Below, one piece after another: positions 11,501 through 26,500 of a DNA stretch of 64,000 nucleotides (its first letter is position 1; each line of letters opens with the position of its first letter). The translations under genes and the position numbers were made by a program. Below the pieces are notes generated by a model. The model did no database searches. It had not been told where the DNA came from and saw only the letters and a list, made by a program, of their open reading frames with translations. The DNA comes from Fuerstiella sp. GTDB taxonomy: Bacteria > Planctomycetota > Planctomycetia > Planctomycetales > Planctomycetaceae. The stretch is from contig JALHMY010000018.1 in assembly GCA_022843805.1 (NCBI GenBank), forward strand, positions 1 through 64,000. Reading direction: 5' to 3'.

Positions 11501-14500
11501 GATCAATAACGTGGTGGAAGCCACGATTCATGATACATCTGATATCGGTACAACAACGGTGGTGTCCGGCGGCGCAGTGAGTGTCACGGCCAGCGATGAA
11601 TCCACCAGTAACGCTTTCGCCCTTGCCGCTTCCGCGAGTATTGCGGGCAGCACATCGGCCAGTGGTATTGCCGTCAGCGTTGGACTGGCACTGGCTCACA
11701 ATACGATCGACAAGGACGTAAATGCCAGCATTGTCAACACGTCGAGTATTCTGACGGACGGGGGCGACGTCATTGTTCGAGCAGACGACGATTCAGAAAT
11801 CGAGGTCTATTCGTTCGCAGTTGCAGTGGCTGTTGCTGTGAGTGGCAACATCAGTGTGGCCGTTGCCGGAGGAGCAGCTGAGTCGACTAACATTATTCTG
11901 AATCGCAGCAATGCATGGATCAGCAACAGTGTCCTGGGTACGACTGCGGAGCCGGTCGGCAAAGTCGACCTGGATGTGGACAGCTCGGCAAAAATTGACG
12001 CAGTCGTCGGCACGATTGCTGCATCCGTTGCCCTCGGGAAGACAGCCGTTGGGGTGGCTGTCGGAATATCTGTGGCTCGCAACTTCATCGGCTGGGAAAT
12101 CGATGACAGTGTGACCGCAGACTATGAGACGGGATCTGGCCTGGCCCAGGGAAGCACGCTCTCTCAGAATCAGAAAGTCAAAATCACGGAAGGTGCCCGC
12201 GAGGGCGATGTCTACAAATATCTGGGCAACAGTCAGACTCAGCCGACGGCCACCGCCAACTCCGGCCAGACAAAGTCGCTGTCAAAAAACACGGACTATG
12301 TTCTGATCTCTGACACCTACACCGGGACCACCGCAACGGTGGGCGCCATTTACAGGTATGTGGGCAATAACCGGTCGAACGTTGTGCTCGCCAGTGAAGA
12401 CTTTACTGACACCGACAACTGGGAACTGGCCAGCATCGATTTGCGTACCCAGGATTACTCGGACCGGCGACTCTGGGAACAGGTAAACCTCGCTTCTTCA
12501 CCAGCGGAAGCAGAAGCCTGGATTCAGAACAGTTCGATTTATGCGGCCGGTGACCTGACCATTGACGCCATCTCTGATCAGGAAATTGATGCCATTGTAT
12601 TTGCCGGCGCGGTCGCGCTTGCCGGGGGAGCGCAGGCAGGTGTTGGAGTCAGCGGAGCCGGTGTTTATACGGAGAATCGAACGGAGACTCACATTTCTGC
12701 CTACATCGACGGAGATGGTGCCAGCGGAATCACTGCGTCTTCCATTTTGCTGAACGCGAACGACACATCAGCCATAACGGCGGATGCCGGTGCGGCATCG
12801 CTGGCGGCCGCCTTCGGGCTGAATGCCGGTGTGGCGGTTTCCGTCGGCATCGCGCTGGCTATGAATCAGATCGACAATGAGATTTCCGCATACATTGCCA
12901 ATGCGGATCAGTTCGTCACGACGACCACAGGCGGAATCTCGATTGATGCCTCTGAAACCACCAGCATTGATGCACTGTCGCTGGCAGCATCGATTGCCCT
13001 CGGGGCCGGAGGAACGGCCGGTGTTGCCATCAGCGGGGCCGGAGCATGGGCACGGAACGTCATCCTCTCTGACATCAATGCGTACATTTTGAACAGCGAG
13101 GTGGACAGCCACACGTATGTCGACATCGACGCAACGAATGATGCAGCGATTGATGCCACCATTGTCGCCGCATCCGTGGCGGTAGCCGGTGGATCCACAG
13201 CAGGCGTGGGAGTCTCGATCGGAATTTCGATTGCGGAGAACCGGATCGGTGCCACCGACGACCCTGCCGAAGTTCGCGCCTGGATTAAGAATTCTGCGGT
13301 TGACGCGAACACCGGTGCTCTGTCACTGAACGCGGATGGACGACAGTCCGTCGAGGCTCTGGTGTTTGCCGGTTCAGTTGCTCTGGCATTCGGCGGCACG
13401 GCAGCTGTCGGACTCAGTGGTGCTGGCGTAGGCGCGACCAACCTGATCGCTACAGACATTCATGCGTTTATTCAGGATGATGACAATAACAGTTCGAGCA
13501 CCGTTACGGGCATTCATGCTGACAGCATTGAAGTGAAGGCAGACGATCGTTCAACGATTCATGCCGATGCGGCTGCCGCATCAGTTGCCTTTGCGCTGGG
13601 TGGGCCGGTCGGTGTCGGATTGTCCATCGGAGTTTCACTCGCGCGCAACGAGATTCGTAATGATGTCGCCGCCTGGATTGCTGATGCAGTCAGCGTCGAA
13701 GCACGCTCGGGGAATATCGTCATTGACGCCGGAGTGGAAGAAGATCCGACCGGACTTCCCGCCGACTATTCGACCTCGCAGACAGTCGCCCTGAAAAAAG
13801 GCGATACCGTCACGGTTGGCAGCGATGTTTATCGCTTTCTCGGTGAAGGTGCCAAAGTGCGCCCGACCTGGGAATCATCCGCCACCGCCGTTTATCTGAA
13901 GAACGGTGACCTCGTCAAAGTCATGGACGGTGATAACGACGGCGGCGAGGTGGGCTCGATCTATCGATATCTGGGTGCGAGCATTAGTCCTCCCGCAGAC
14001 TCGGATGATGACGATCTCGCGGTTGATCTGACTGAAGAGGATTACTCCGACACGGGTTCATGGCAGCTTGTCGATGAGTTTGCTCTTTACGATTCCAACT
14101 CGGGCGAAGTCGATGTGGAAACCGGAGACCTGGTGCAAGTGGTGCCGGGCTATTCAATTCTCTTCAGCAGTGAAGATTCGGATGTTGATCTCGTTCCGAA
14201 CAGGATTTATGTCTCAACCGATGATGGATTGGTTTACCGGTATGTTGGCAATGCCCGCAGCAGTGTTGACCTGGAAGACGAGGATTATTTCGATACATCG
14301 AAATGGCAGCTGGGCACTCCGACGCAGGATGAGTTCGGTGTTGGCGGCACTTTCTATCGTTATCTGGGCAGCGATGCGACGGATCTGGATCTGACGATTC
14401 AGGACTATACGGACACCAGCGTCTGGGCGCAGGTTACGAGGGATCTCAGCGATTCGGTGCAAACTTACAGCGCGAATCCGTCTTACTGGGTGAAAACTTC

Positions 14501-17500
14501 GTCGATCGAGGCACTTTCTCTGGCGATATCTGTCGGTATCGCCGTGGGTGGCGTGGCGGGCGTTGGTATTAGCGGCGCCGGGGCGGAAGCGACCAACGTA
14601 ATTCTGACGGATGTCAATGCCTGGGCGTCCGACAGCAGTCTGAAAGCGTCCATGGGTGATGTGACGATTGAAGCCACGAATACGGCCACTATTGATGCCG
14701 CCGTGATTTCAGTCTCCGCGGCATTTGGCGCTGGCGGGAAGGCCGGAGTGGGGGTTTCGGTGGGTGTCGCTGTCGCCCGCAATTTCATCGGCTGGGATAT
14801 CAGTTCCGATCAGTTCCCCGAGGCCTCAATCGACTTCAGTACTGGCGACTCGCTGCGAAATCAGTTCTCCCGCACGACGCCGCTGACGACCGGCGATCTT
14901 GTGCGGATCGATGCCGGAGCAAGGGCTGGCGACGTCTACAAGTATGTGGGCGATACGATCCAGGCCGACTTCAGCAGCAGTCAGGGTACGCGTGCCATTA
15001 GTGAAGGAGACATTGTAGAGATCTCTTCGACATTCACATATGACGGCGACTCTGACGGTACACCCGATGGCAAAATCGGAGGGCTTTATAAGTTTGTCGG
15101 CAGCGACGGCAATCGCAATCTGAATGCCCAGGATTACACAGATACGGATCGCTGGGAATACGTCGGTTCGACATATCTCGTCGAGCAGGACTATGGCAAC
15201 ACGGATTACTGGCAACAGGCAAATCTCGCTCAGTCTTCTGCGGAAGTGCAGAGCTATACTGAGCGCACCAGCATTACAGCAGGTGGCGCACTGACACTGG
15301 ATGCGTTTTCGGACAACACGATTGATGCTGTGGTCTTCGCCGGGTCAGTCGCTCTCAGTGGTGGCTTTGTTGGGGTGTCCGTCAGTGGTTCGGGGGTTGG
15401 AGCCAGCAATCGGATCGCAACGCTCGTGCATTCGTATATTGATGGTGATGGAGCGGATGGCATCGATGTCGGCAGTCTTTCGCTTGACGCGAGTGACACG
15501 TCGAACATTGACTCTGTAGCGGCTGCGGCGTCTCTGGCCGGTGCGCTGGCCGGTGTGGCGGTTTCCGTGTCGATTGGGGCCTCCGTCGCAGAGAATATCA
15601 TTACGAACGACGTTTCTGCGTATATTAAGAACGCGAATACGGGCGTCATTGCCCGAACGGGTGAGGTGCGGGTCGAAGCGTCGGAAAATGCCGCCATAGA
15701 ATCCGATGCCGTAGCAGCGTCGGTTTCTGTAGCGATCGGCGTGATTGGAATCGCTCTCAGCGGAGCCGGCGCGGATGCCAGCAACATCGTGGCAAATACC
15801 GTCTCCAGCTATATTTCCGGCAGTGCGGTTGCCACCGAAGTGCCGCAGGATTATCTCTCGAGCCAGCAGCTCAATGTGCTGGCACCCGGAAAACAGGTTC
15901 TGCTGGTTGAGGGTGCAACCGGGGAATTTGGTTACCGCGGATCCGTCGGTCAGGTTTATGAGTACATCGGGGCGACGACCGGGTCGCCGGTGAATCCGGT
16001 TGGCTTGCGTCAGCAGAGGTATCTCGACAGTACAAAATGGCGGCTGGTCAGCGTTGGCAGCAAGGACATTGTGATCGACGCACAAAACACGTCCAGCATC
16101 AATTCTGTGGTGGGTGCTGTTGCCGTGTCCGCCAGCGTTGGTTTAATTGCGGCTGCCGGATCAGTCGGGGTGTCATTGTCTGACAACATCATTGGCAGTA
16201 TTGACCAGGTGGCGTTCAATCCGGATACGCTCGCCTTTGAGAAGCTGACGTTCCAAAATCAGTCAAAAGCCTGGATCAGCGACTCCGTCGTCAGCTCTGC
16301 AGAGGATCTTGTCGTCACTGCGGATTCTCTGGAAACCATTGATTCAGAAGCCTATGCGGGTTCTGCAGCACTGGCAGTGGGAATTGGTCTGGCAATTGCC
16401 GGAGCTGGTGTGGAAGTCACGAATCTGTTTGATACTGTCACGCATGCCTGGATTGACCAGTCTGATGCGGTTTCCGCCGGCGATCTGACGGTGCAGGCTA
16501 CATCCGACAGTGAACTGGTGAGTTCATCCGCGAAGGGTGTGGCGGTTACGGCCAGCCTGATCAGTGTATCAATTGCCGCGTCTCTGGTAGATACCGACAT
16601 TTCGAATGATGTTCGAGCGTGGATCAGTGGCGACAGCAACGATTCTGTTCACGCGGGCGGCGATCTGCTCGTTGATGCATCGGTCCTTGATTCCCGAATC
16701 GCGGACGTTGGTGCGACCACCGTGGGGATTTCCATCGGTGTATTTGCCGCAACCGGTGGCGGGCTTGATCTGCAGAACACCATCGACAACATCGTCAGAA
16801 GTTCCGTCACGGGCAGTTTGACCATTTCTGCGGTCGGCGATTTGTCTGTCACTGCCAGCGAATCGGCATATCTGGAAGCGGACGCAACCAATGTGTCCCT
16901 GGCAATTGGCCTTGGCGCTGCCATTGGCGTATCACTGGTAAAGAATGAGATTCTCAGTGAGGTTGAAGCAATTGTTGCCGGGACCTCGTCCGCCGCCCGA
17001 GTCAGTTTGACGGCCGGAAACCTCACGGTGCTGGCACAGGCAACAGCCGACATTGAGAAGACGGAGACTGTTGGTGTGGCTGGCTCCCTTGTAGCAGCGG
17101 TCGGAAATCGGGCCGATGCGGATGTTGGCACGCTCGTCGCCGCATCCGTCTCCAGTGCTGTTGTGACGGTTGAGGATACTGTGACGATCAACGCGATTTC
17201 CAGCAATTCAGCTGACGCCTATGCGGGCGGAGGAACCTTCGGCGGGTTTGCCGCGGGCGCGATGATCGCTGATGTGACTGCCGGACGCGGGACGAATGTT
17301 AATGAAGTGTCAGCCGCCGTTGGCGATCATACGACAATTAATGCAGCGGTGCTCACAATGAATGCCACTGGCGTGGATACGCTGCGAGCTACGACCGTAT
17401 CGGCGGCTGTTGGAGGAATCAGTATCGCAGGGGCACAGTCGGATGTGACGAGCGATCAGGCGTCAGTCGCCTCCATCGGGGAAGATGTTGTCATCACGGT

Positions 17501-20500
17501 AGGCTCGCTGGTGGTCAGCTCAGTGCAGTCACAGGACTTCGATTCTCAGGCAGATGCCGTGTCATTCGGCCTGGCAGCTGGAACCGGAGCTGGCGTTGAC
17601 AATGATGTCAATTCGCGAGCCACCATCGACATCGGTGCCGGCAGCGGCGGCGCCACCTTAATTACCGCAGATTCTGTGTACATCACAGTGCTCAATAACT
17701 TCAACAAGGATGAATTTGCTGAAGACAACAATCTTCGTTCAGGTTCATTCTCCGGTATTTCACTCGACTGGCTTGAGAGCTCAACAACATTGACGACCGA
17801 AGCCACCGTGGACATCGGTCCCGGTACGATTCTGACGGCGGTGGGAACAAATGCAGCGCCGGCCCGAGTGGAGATTGCTGCGGTCAACAGCGGTACTGCC
17901 ATTGACAGCATTCGAATGGAATCGTTCGCCCTTCTTGGGGTGGCCCTCACCGTTGGCCGATCGATCCTTGACTACACGGGTGATGCGGAAATCAATGTCG
18001 ATGGTGCATTTATAGAGAACAAGACGGGGGATGTGTCACTCTCAACCAGTTCCAATACTCAAATCCGAGGTACCGCAAGTCTGCTTATTGCTTCCACTCT
18101 GTCCGGTGCGGCTGGTGCCGATGTCGATGCCACAAACACCGTCAACAACGTGGTGACAGTGGATGATTCGACGATCAAAGCCAGCGATATTAACCTGATG
18201 TCGGGACGGACTTCCGATGGACTGGTGAACCTGCTGGACGCCTCGGCAAACGCGGAGATTTTTGCGATCTCCTTGTATCCGAATATCACGGTACCCGTGG
18301 TGAATGCGGATATTACTGAGACGAATCAGGTCGACGTTCTGGGTAATTCCATCCTGCAGGCTCTGCAGGATGTGAGCCTGATCACAAGATCCGGCATTGG
18401 CGAGGACCGTGCATCGACGACCGGGACTGCCATTTCCCTGTCGCTGATTCCCTACGGTTTTCCCGTTCCCGACGGGGCGGACGATATTGTCAGCAACATC
18501 GTCAATATCGACTCGACGGCACTCATTGAGGCTGGCTTGTACAACATGGCTGTCGTTCGCATTCTGCCTGTCAAAGTGAACGGTGTCGTGGAAGACGACC
18601 TCATTTCCGGCGGAAGCAATATTCTGGATCGGCTGAACAGCGCCAGTGATGTGCCCGGAGTTGGCCGACGTCTGAGTGACGCAGAACTGGCAGCTCTGAC
18701 CCCGGCACTGCCGGCCGGCCTCAAGTATGAATATACATGGCTGGATGTTGAAGATATTGAGTTCTCGATCAATACGGGCACCATTATTCAGGTGGTGGCC
18801 GGAGCCAGCCAGGGCGGCATTGCAGGGAATTATTACCAATATCGGCCCGGCACAGCTGATGGCGGTCATCGCATCGTGCTGGAGCAGCAGAACTACGCCA
18901 ACAGCAGCATCTGGTCGAACCTCGGAAAAACGCTCACCGCTGCTCAGCAGCTGAAGCCGATCTATCCGAGCGATGTCACGCTTGCATTCGGGACAGCCAT
19001 CGACAGGAAATTCTATGTCATCAAACCTCTGGAACTGGTTACACCGACAGTAACATATCTGAACATCGGCAATCTGCTCCTGGAACAGCGCGAAGAAATT
19101 CTCAGCTGGATGATCAGTCATGCCGGGGACACCGAAGCGCTGGCCCGATATCAGGTTCAGCTGGATGATCTTGATGATACGCTTGAAGAGCTTGGGCTGA
19201 CGCAGTACTACACGGGTGTGTCGGCCAGCGCCATCGTGTTCGATGTGACTGCTGGCAGACGGTACCGATTCCTGGGCGCCACCCGCGAGCTGATGATCCT
19301 GACCGAGGAAAACTACGCAGACACCAGCCGGTGGAGTCTGCAGGGCGGCACAACCGCTCAGCCGGGTGATATTCGCAGTGACATTCAGACGGGCGAGCGG
19401 GTTATTAAGCGGGATCTGGATACACTGTTCCTGAACATCCCCAGTGTTTATGCATCACCCGGATCCGTCTATATTGAACGTGATGGACTGTCTGTGGCGG
19501 AGGAGTCCGCTGCGAAGACAACTTATCAGTCACTGGTGGATTCCGGGCGCGTGATCGCGCGGGCCGGTGCTCAGATCAGTATTCATAACCAGACTCCGCT
19601 CACCGCGGTGATCAATGACGTGATCATCAGGGACAACCGTAAGGTCGAAGTTATTGACGGTGTCTATACGGTGTTTGAACCTGGGAATGTCTGGCTGAAT
19701 TCCTATAAGTTTACCGATAACGCCAATATCGCCGCGCCGGCGATTTCGATTACTCAGGATTCTTTCCCGGTCAGCTATTACGATCTCAGCGGAAGCACCA
19801 CAAATCTGGAAACCGTTCTGACAAGTCTGGAACAGGATCTATATCTGGTCGGTGATGTGATCAACGAAAATGGAGCACTGACAGTCGACAATCGCGAAGG
19901 CAGCATAATTGTCTCCGGTGAGCTGCGGGCAGAGACCGTCTCAGTCACCGCGGCACGTGACTTCTCGCTCAACACCGAAGGATGGCTGCATACGGGCAAG
20001 GATCCTCGCCAGTATCTCACCTGGGATTCACAGCGTGCCGCTGCGATCACCGACGCCGACAATACTCTGGAATTTGGCACCAGTGACTCCGTGTCCGGGC
20101 TGACCGCTGCCATCAACGGACCCGGCGCACGCATTCTGGCACAGGGCAAAATCAGCATCACGGCCCGACTGCTGAACGTCAACGGGCTGATTCAGAGCGG
20201 TGTGGATACAATCACACTCGATGTCGCATCAAACTTCAATCCGGGTCGCCGCACGGTGAACTTCACCGATAAGAACGGCAGGACGATTTCCGGCATCAGT
20301 TTCGGATCGGATGATGTGCCGGTCGACGGATTCTTCGATTCCGCCCGACAGGCTATTGTGCTCGAAGACATCATCCCGCAGGGAGGTGAAATTATACTCG
20401 CGGGACAGGTGCTGAGCACCGGAAATGGCAAGCTGCGTGTCGCCAACGGCTATACGAGCGTGGATATCAACAACGAGTCCGGCTATGACCTGATACTCAA

Positions 20501-23500
20501 TCGAATCGATACGACGACAGACCGCAAGGGCAAGATCACGATTATCGATACGGCTACCCTGTTCAAGAATGTGTACGAGGTTTCTGCCGGTCGAGTTGAA
20601 CGCAGGTTCTATACTGGCCAGGAAGCACCGCAGCCCATCGGCGACGACGGTGTGGTCGCGGCAATTAATTATACTCTGCAGTCCACCACGGATGCGGGTG
20701 CTGTCAGTTCCGGGGTCGAGACGTTCTACAACACTCGCACCGGCCTGCAATACGTCTGGGTTGAAGGACAGAAGTCCACAAAGACGACTTATTCCGAGTA
20801 TCAGACCAAAAGCTTTAATCTGCTTGGTGACAATGCACTCGCAGACTGGCTCGTGAGAGACGCAAATCTGGTGTCTCCGCCGGTAATCGAATATACGGAT
20901 AAGCAGCCGCTCCTGGAATCTGAGACGCTGGAAGTCGACGGTACAAGGGGAGTACCTGACTACGCGGTTGGCGATGCCTACACCATCAACTATGAGCAGA
21001 TTGGCGATATCAACGTCAAAGCCGTGAAAAACGTGACGAAGGTCTTCGTCGGCGGCAATGAACAAACGGGTATCGGAGGTCAGTGGTATCTTTATGTGGC
21101 AGATGATGCGAACATCTATCTGCCCGGTCAGACGTACGCTGCGAACACGACGGTCTGGGTCGCCAAAACCGCGTCAGAACTTGGGATTGTCGTCAATTCG
21201 GATCCCGATATTGGCGTACTCAATCGGGCGCTGAATCAGTATCCCGACAGCTTTGACGGGTCTTCCGTCGACTATGACACGTGGACTGAAGGCGGCGGCT
21301 GGATGCGGTATAAAACCGTGTACAGCAGCGTAACGGAGATTGAAGGTCTTAAAGATATTTATACCCACACGCTTAAGGCAAGCTACCCTATTGCGCTGGA
21401 TTTTCTGGAGGGTACGGCCGCGCCGAGAATCCGCGTCGTGACGAAGGGCAATCTGATCCTTGAAGGTGACATGGAATCGCCCGACCATGGGTCGATTGAT
21501 TTGAGGTCAAAACTTGGTTCAATCACTGGTGCGGATGCTGTTGCGATTTACGGTGCCACGCCTGAAGTTCGTGCCGGTCAGGGCGCCGAAGATTCCATTC
21601 GGCTGAATATCGAAGGAAACAGGTTGCCGGGAGATGCTCAGCACTCGAAGACCGCCAACCTGGTGACCCTGAGAAAGGGCGAACTGGTCGAACGCAATGA
21701 TGGGCTTTACCGCTTTACTGGCAACGGAAAAGTCCAGAACAGTGCGGGGGCCACCGTGACTGTTGGAAATGCGGGAGTCACCGTCTTTTTGAACAACCAG
21801 AGTTACTCTGACAAGCGTAACTGGCTGAAGGTCTCTGACAGCGCGCTGATCGCCACCGCTGGCGGCGATATTGTGGTCAATGCCGTCTCGCTGAATAACG
21901 CCGCGAGTCGTTTTCGGATCGGTGAAATCAGTTCCGGCAGCGGTGACGTACTGGTCAACGCGCCTGATGGCATCTACGCTGGTTCAGCGACATCGCAGAT
22001 TACGGGCGAACTTGTCGAGCTGGATGCGTTCCGTGGGGAGATCGGCAGCAGTACCCGGCTGTTGCGTGTGAACAGTGATATCGATGGAATCGCAGCGACA
22101 GGCGGCGTGGCCGCTCGGGCTCGGTTCGATATCTATATCATTGAAGGCAATAGCGCGAATTCTGCAGGCAGCATGAAGCTGGCTCTGCCGGAAAGCTGGA
22201 CTGCGCTCGCCTCTGTGATTTCCACGGAAGGAGACGTTTATCTGGCAGCTCAGTCCGGTTCCATCCTTGATGGGAACGTGGAACTGTTTCGCCCTGCCGA
22301 TGCCGGGCGTGTACTGACATACGACGATTTGTCAGCTGAACAGAAAGTGGAATACAATCTCGGAAAATTCTCTCTGGAAGCGGCCAGCTACCCGGTGTCT
22401 CCGGGTTTGATGAGCGTACTGTTTCCGCATACTGAGTTCCTCAGTCTGCCGCAGAACAGCACGGCTGCTGAAATGCCAAATGTTCTGGGCGCTAAAGTGA
22501 CACTGATCGCCGGTGGTGGGGCTGGCGGTGTTGGCCGAATGACAGGTCGGATCTCGCTGAATCTCGCGGCTGACTGGTCACTGCTGACGACCAGTGAAAA
22601 GGAAGTCCTGGCCACAGCGACAGCAGAAGACGTAATCGGGGCTCACTATGAGCTGTACCGCTACACCGGTGGAACGGTTTCAGGAGTCCAGTTAAAGGAT
22701 GAGGACTTTATCGGCAGCTGGGAGAAGATTGCCGTCAACTTCGTCACCAGCCTGGACCGCAACTCCGGCCAGACCGTGTCGATCCGAAAAAATCAGACGG
22801 TTCTGGTTCAGTATTCCGCTGACGAATTCGGTCTGTATAAGTTCACTCAGGGCAGTGATTCCAGCGACACTACAGTCAATCTGACTGTGGAGACCTTCTC
22901 AGACACAAGCCGCTGGGCTCCAGTCGTGGCGGACCATACGACAAGCGACGTCGGGGCTGCTAACCTTGTCAATGGCGAGATTGTCGCGAACAAGCGCCGC
23001 ATTGAACGACTTGCGTTGCAGCTGTTTGATGATCTGGACATCGAGGCCTCAGAATCACTGGAAGTCGATGCGGCGAAAGCGGTTGTGATTGGCACGGCTG
23101 GCGATTTTCTGGTTGACCACATCAGGACCGGGGATTCAGCTCGAATTAAGGCAGCTGGCGGCATCTTCGATTTGGGAACCGACGGCGAAGCCGCGATCAG
23201 CGCCTTCGGTGACGTCGTTCTGGGAGCAGGAACGTCGATCCAGCACTTCAATCAGACCAGTCCGCTGCGTCTGCAATTGTCGCCAGTCAGCCGGTTAAGT
23301 GTGGATCTTCCGGGTGACCTTCGGCTGCAGCAGGTATCGGCTGACCTGTCCGGTTCCGACTTTGACTCAGCTGTAACCGGCATTACGTCGCTGGCGATTA
23401 ACGATCTGATAGCCTATCGCATCAACGCGGGAGGTGTTGCCGAGATTGAGGTGCTGGAAGGTGATCTCTATCTGGGACGTGTGTCTGCAGGGTACTCTGT

Positions 23501-26500
23501 TGATCTGCGGGCTCAGAGTGATATTCTGGACTACTTCGACGACGCCGATTCTCCGGTCGTCAATATCTTCACGGGGAATGTGAATGACCCGGCCACGGGA
23601 AACGTCTGGCTGCAGACATCGACCGGTAATGTGGGTACGGCCGCCAACTCCGTCGAAGTCGAAATCCGCCGTGGGGATCTCAATGCACTGATCCAGCAGG
23701 ATTCCTGGATTCACAGTGTCACTGATCTGAATATTGGCAATTTCACCTCGGTTGACGGCGACGTGACTCTGTTGGTCGACGGCCAGACCAACGTCGGTCT
23801 GATCACAGCCCTGGGCGATGGGATCGTCGACCCGGCCGCTTCTCTGACGGATGGTCTCGTCACGATCACCTCGCAGACTTACATCGTCGACCGCAGAGAT
23901 GACGACAGTCGAAACATTTGGTCCACTGGTGCGATCCTGATCGCTGGCAACGGCATCGGCAGCGCTGACAACCGCTTTGACGTACAGACTTCGCGGCTGG
24001 AAGCCAGCATCCCGGGCGGAGGTATCTGGCTGAGCAACACGGGCGAACTGCAGATTGGTAACATCAGTTCGCTCGTCGGTATTCAGGCCCTGAATACTGT
24101 GGATATTTCGGCCAGCAGTTCAATCGTTGTCGCGGAAGCGATCGACAGCGCCGGCGGACCGGTGCTGCTGGATGCAGCCAACGATATTCAGGTGAATGCC
24201 TCAGTCACAAGCGGAGGCGGAGCGGTCACTTTACTGGCGGACCGCGATATTCTTTTCAATGCAGTCGGCCTGATCGATACGGAATCCGGTAATTCGACCG
24301 TTACGCTGACCGCTGATGCGGACGGTGCTGGCGGTGGTGGAATCACGATGGCTGACGGATCCTTTGTGGATGCCACGAACGGCTTTATCGATTTGAATGC
24401 CACCGGCAACATTCTGCTCAGCCATCTGCGCACGACGCTGCAGGTCGATGTGGATTCCACTGCGGGCAGCATTCTGGACAACGGAGACAGTCAGCTCGAA
24501 ATTCTTGCACCGAGAGCCCAGCTTTCGGCTGCCGGCAACATCGGAACGAGTGCAGGCGCGCTGGAGGTCGATGTTCAGTTCCTTGAGGCGCTCAGCAGTA
24601 ACGGTGGTATCTTCATTGATGATCTGAATGGACTGATCATTGGACAGATCGGACTGGTCGGAGCACCGACCTTGAATACGCTGCTGACAGGGTTGAGGGC
24701 GGCGCAGACCATTCGCGTAACGACGACCGGATTCATGCGGGTTCGTGAGGATGTTGTTTCCACTCAGGCAGACATCACGCTGCACGCAATCGACTCTCTC
24801 GTCATGACGCTGCTCCCTCAGCCGAATGGCAGCGTCTTCGTGACGGTACTTGATGGATCCGATACCGACGAGGATCTGACGGTCGAATTCGACGCTGATA
24901 TCAGTGGCGCAACTTGTGTAACTCTGCTGGCCGGAGATGACATGCTGATCGCGGCTGGCTCTCTGATCACCACTGATGCAGACGGCGTGACCCTCGTGAC
25001 CGATGAAGTGATCCTGCGAATTGATCATGCGGACGCGGACGACAATGTTGGACTGAACCCTGATGGAACTGTATGGAATACGGGTGCCAGGTTTGATTTG
25101 CTGGGATCCGTCGCCACAACCAGCCTGTTGATAACCGGTAACCGCGACGACGATACATTCTATCTGCAACCTCAGGCGCTCAGCGGTCACACGCGAGTTC
25201 TGGGTGACATCAGCGCAGCTGCAGGTGGTACAGACTGGTTTATTCTCGATCACCTGCCGACCATCAGCAGCAGTCATGACCGGCCGAACCATCTGCTGGC
25301 AAATGGAACGGATGGTGCCGTCCGGGATACTGTTGACCTGGATGGCCGTGGCGGCACCGACCATTACGTGGTGAATGTTACCGGAGGTCAGACATCATAT
25401 CTTGTGAATGTCGTCGACACCGGGCTGCCTGATGATGGTGCTGACACACTCCGTGTCCATTCCCTCAATACAGTCGGTACGGGGCCATTTGACTGGAATC
25501 ACGCGCAGCAGGGTTCCACGGATCCGGCACGCAGTGATGTGTTCCTGCTGCGAAAGAACTTCGTGGCGCTTCTGACTCAGACCGGCACGGACTCGGATAA
25601 CCGCCCGACGTTCGCCGGTGCAGTCGAACGCATCAACTACAATGGCACCCTCAACGGGCGTCTGCTCGTCAGCAGCGGCGACGGGGATGATCAGTTCTAC
25701 GTTGACGATAACAGTTCGATAACAACTCTGGACGGCGGCAAAGGCAAGGACCTGTTTCAGGTCGGCCAGGTATTTGGTACGAATCCAAACGGTTATGACT
25801 ATCCGCCAGGTGATCGTCCCGATGACATCCGTGTTGTCGCCAGTGACACGCAGAATATTGACCTGACTTCTGACAACGACGAAATCAGCCTGCTGCGAAT
25901 CACACGCGGCTGGCTGAGTCCTGGTATCAGTCAGCCATTGACGGCCTTTGGTGGCGAAGGTGCCGACACGTTTAATGTCTACAGCAACAAGGCTGTGCTG
26001 CGGATGGAGGGTGAATCAGGGAACGATACGTTTGTCATTCGTGCGTTCCTCGCGGAAGGCAACATTATTGCCCAGGGCGGCAATGATGACGACCACTTTG
26101 AATACAATATCAACGCTCCGGTCAGCATCAACGGCGGACTGGGTTTTGATACGGTGGTTGCCCTTGGCACTGAACAGAGCGATGCATTCATTATCACTGA
26201 TGAAGGTGTCTTTGGCGCCGGATTGAACGTCAGAGTTGATGGTGTGGAAGAATCTCTTGAAGTTGACGGTCTTGAGGGGGACGACTATTTCTATATCCTC
26301 AGCACCCGCGGGAACGTCGTCACGACGGTGATCGGCGGACTGGGAAGTGACAGCTTCAATGTGGCCGGAGACGTTACTCAGCCGATATTCAGTCAGGACC
26401 TGAACGGTCGAAGTTCCGTGATCAACCAGGGCACAGTCAGCAGCCCGGGTAACCCCTACGACAAACTGCTGGTCGACGGAGTCGCAATCTCGATCGCTGA

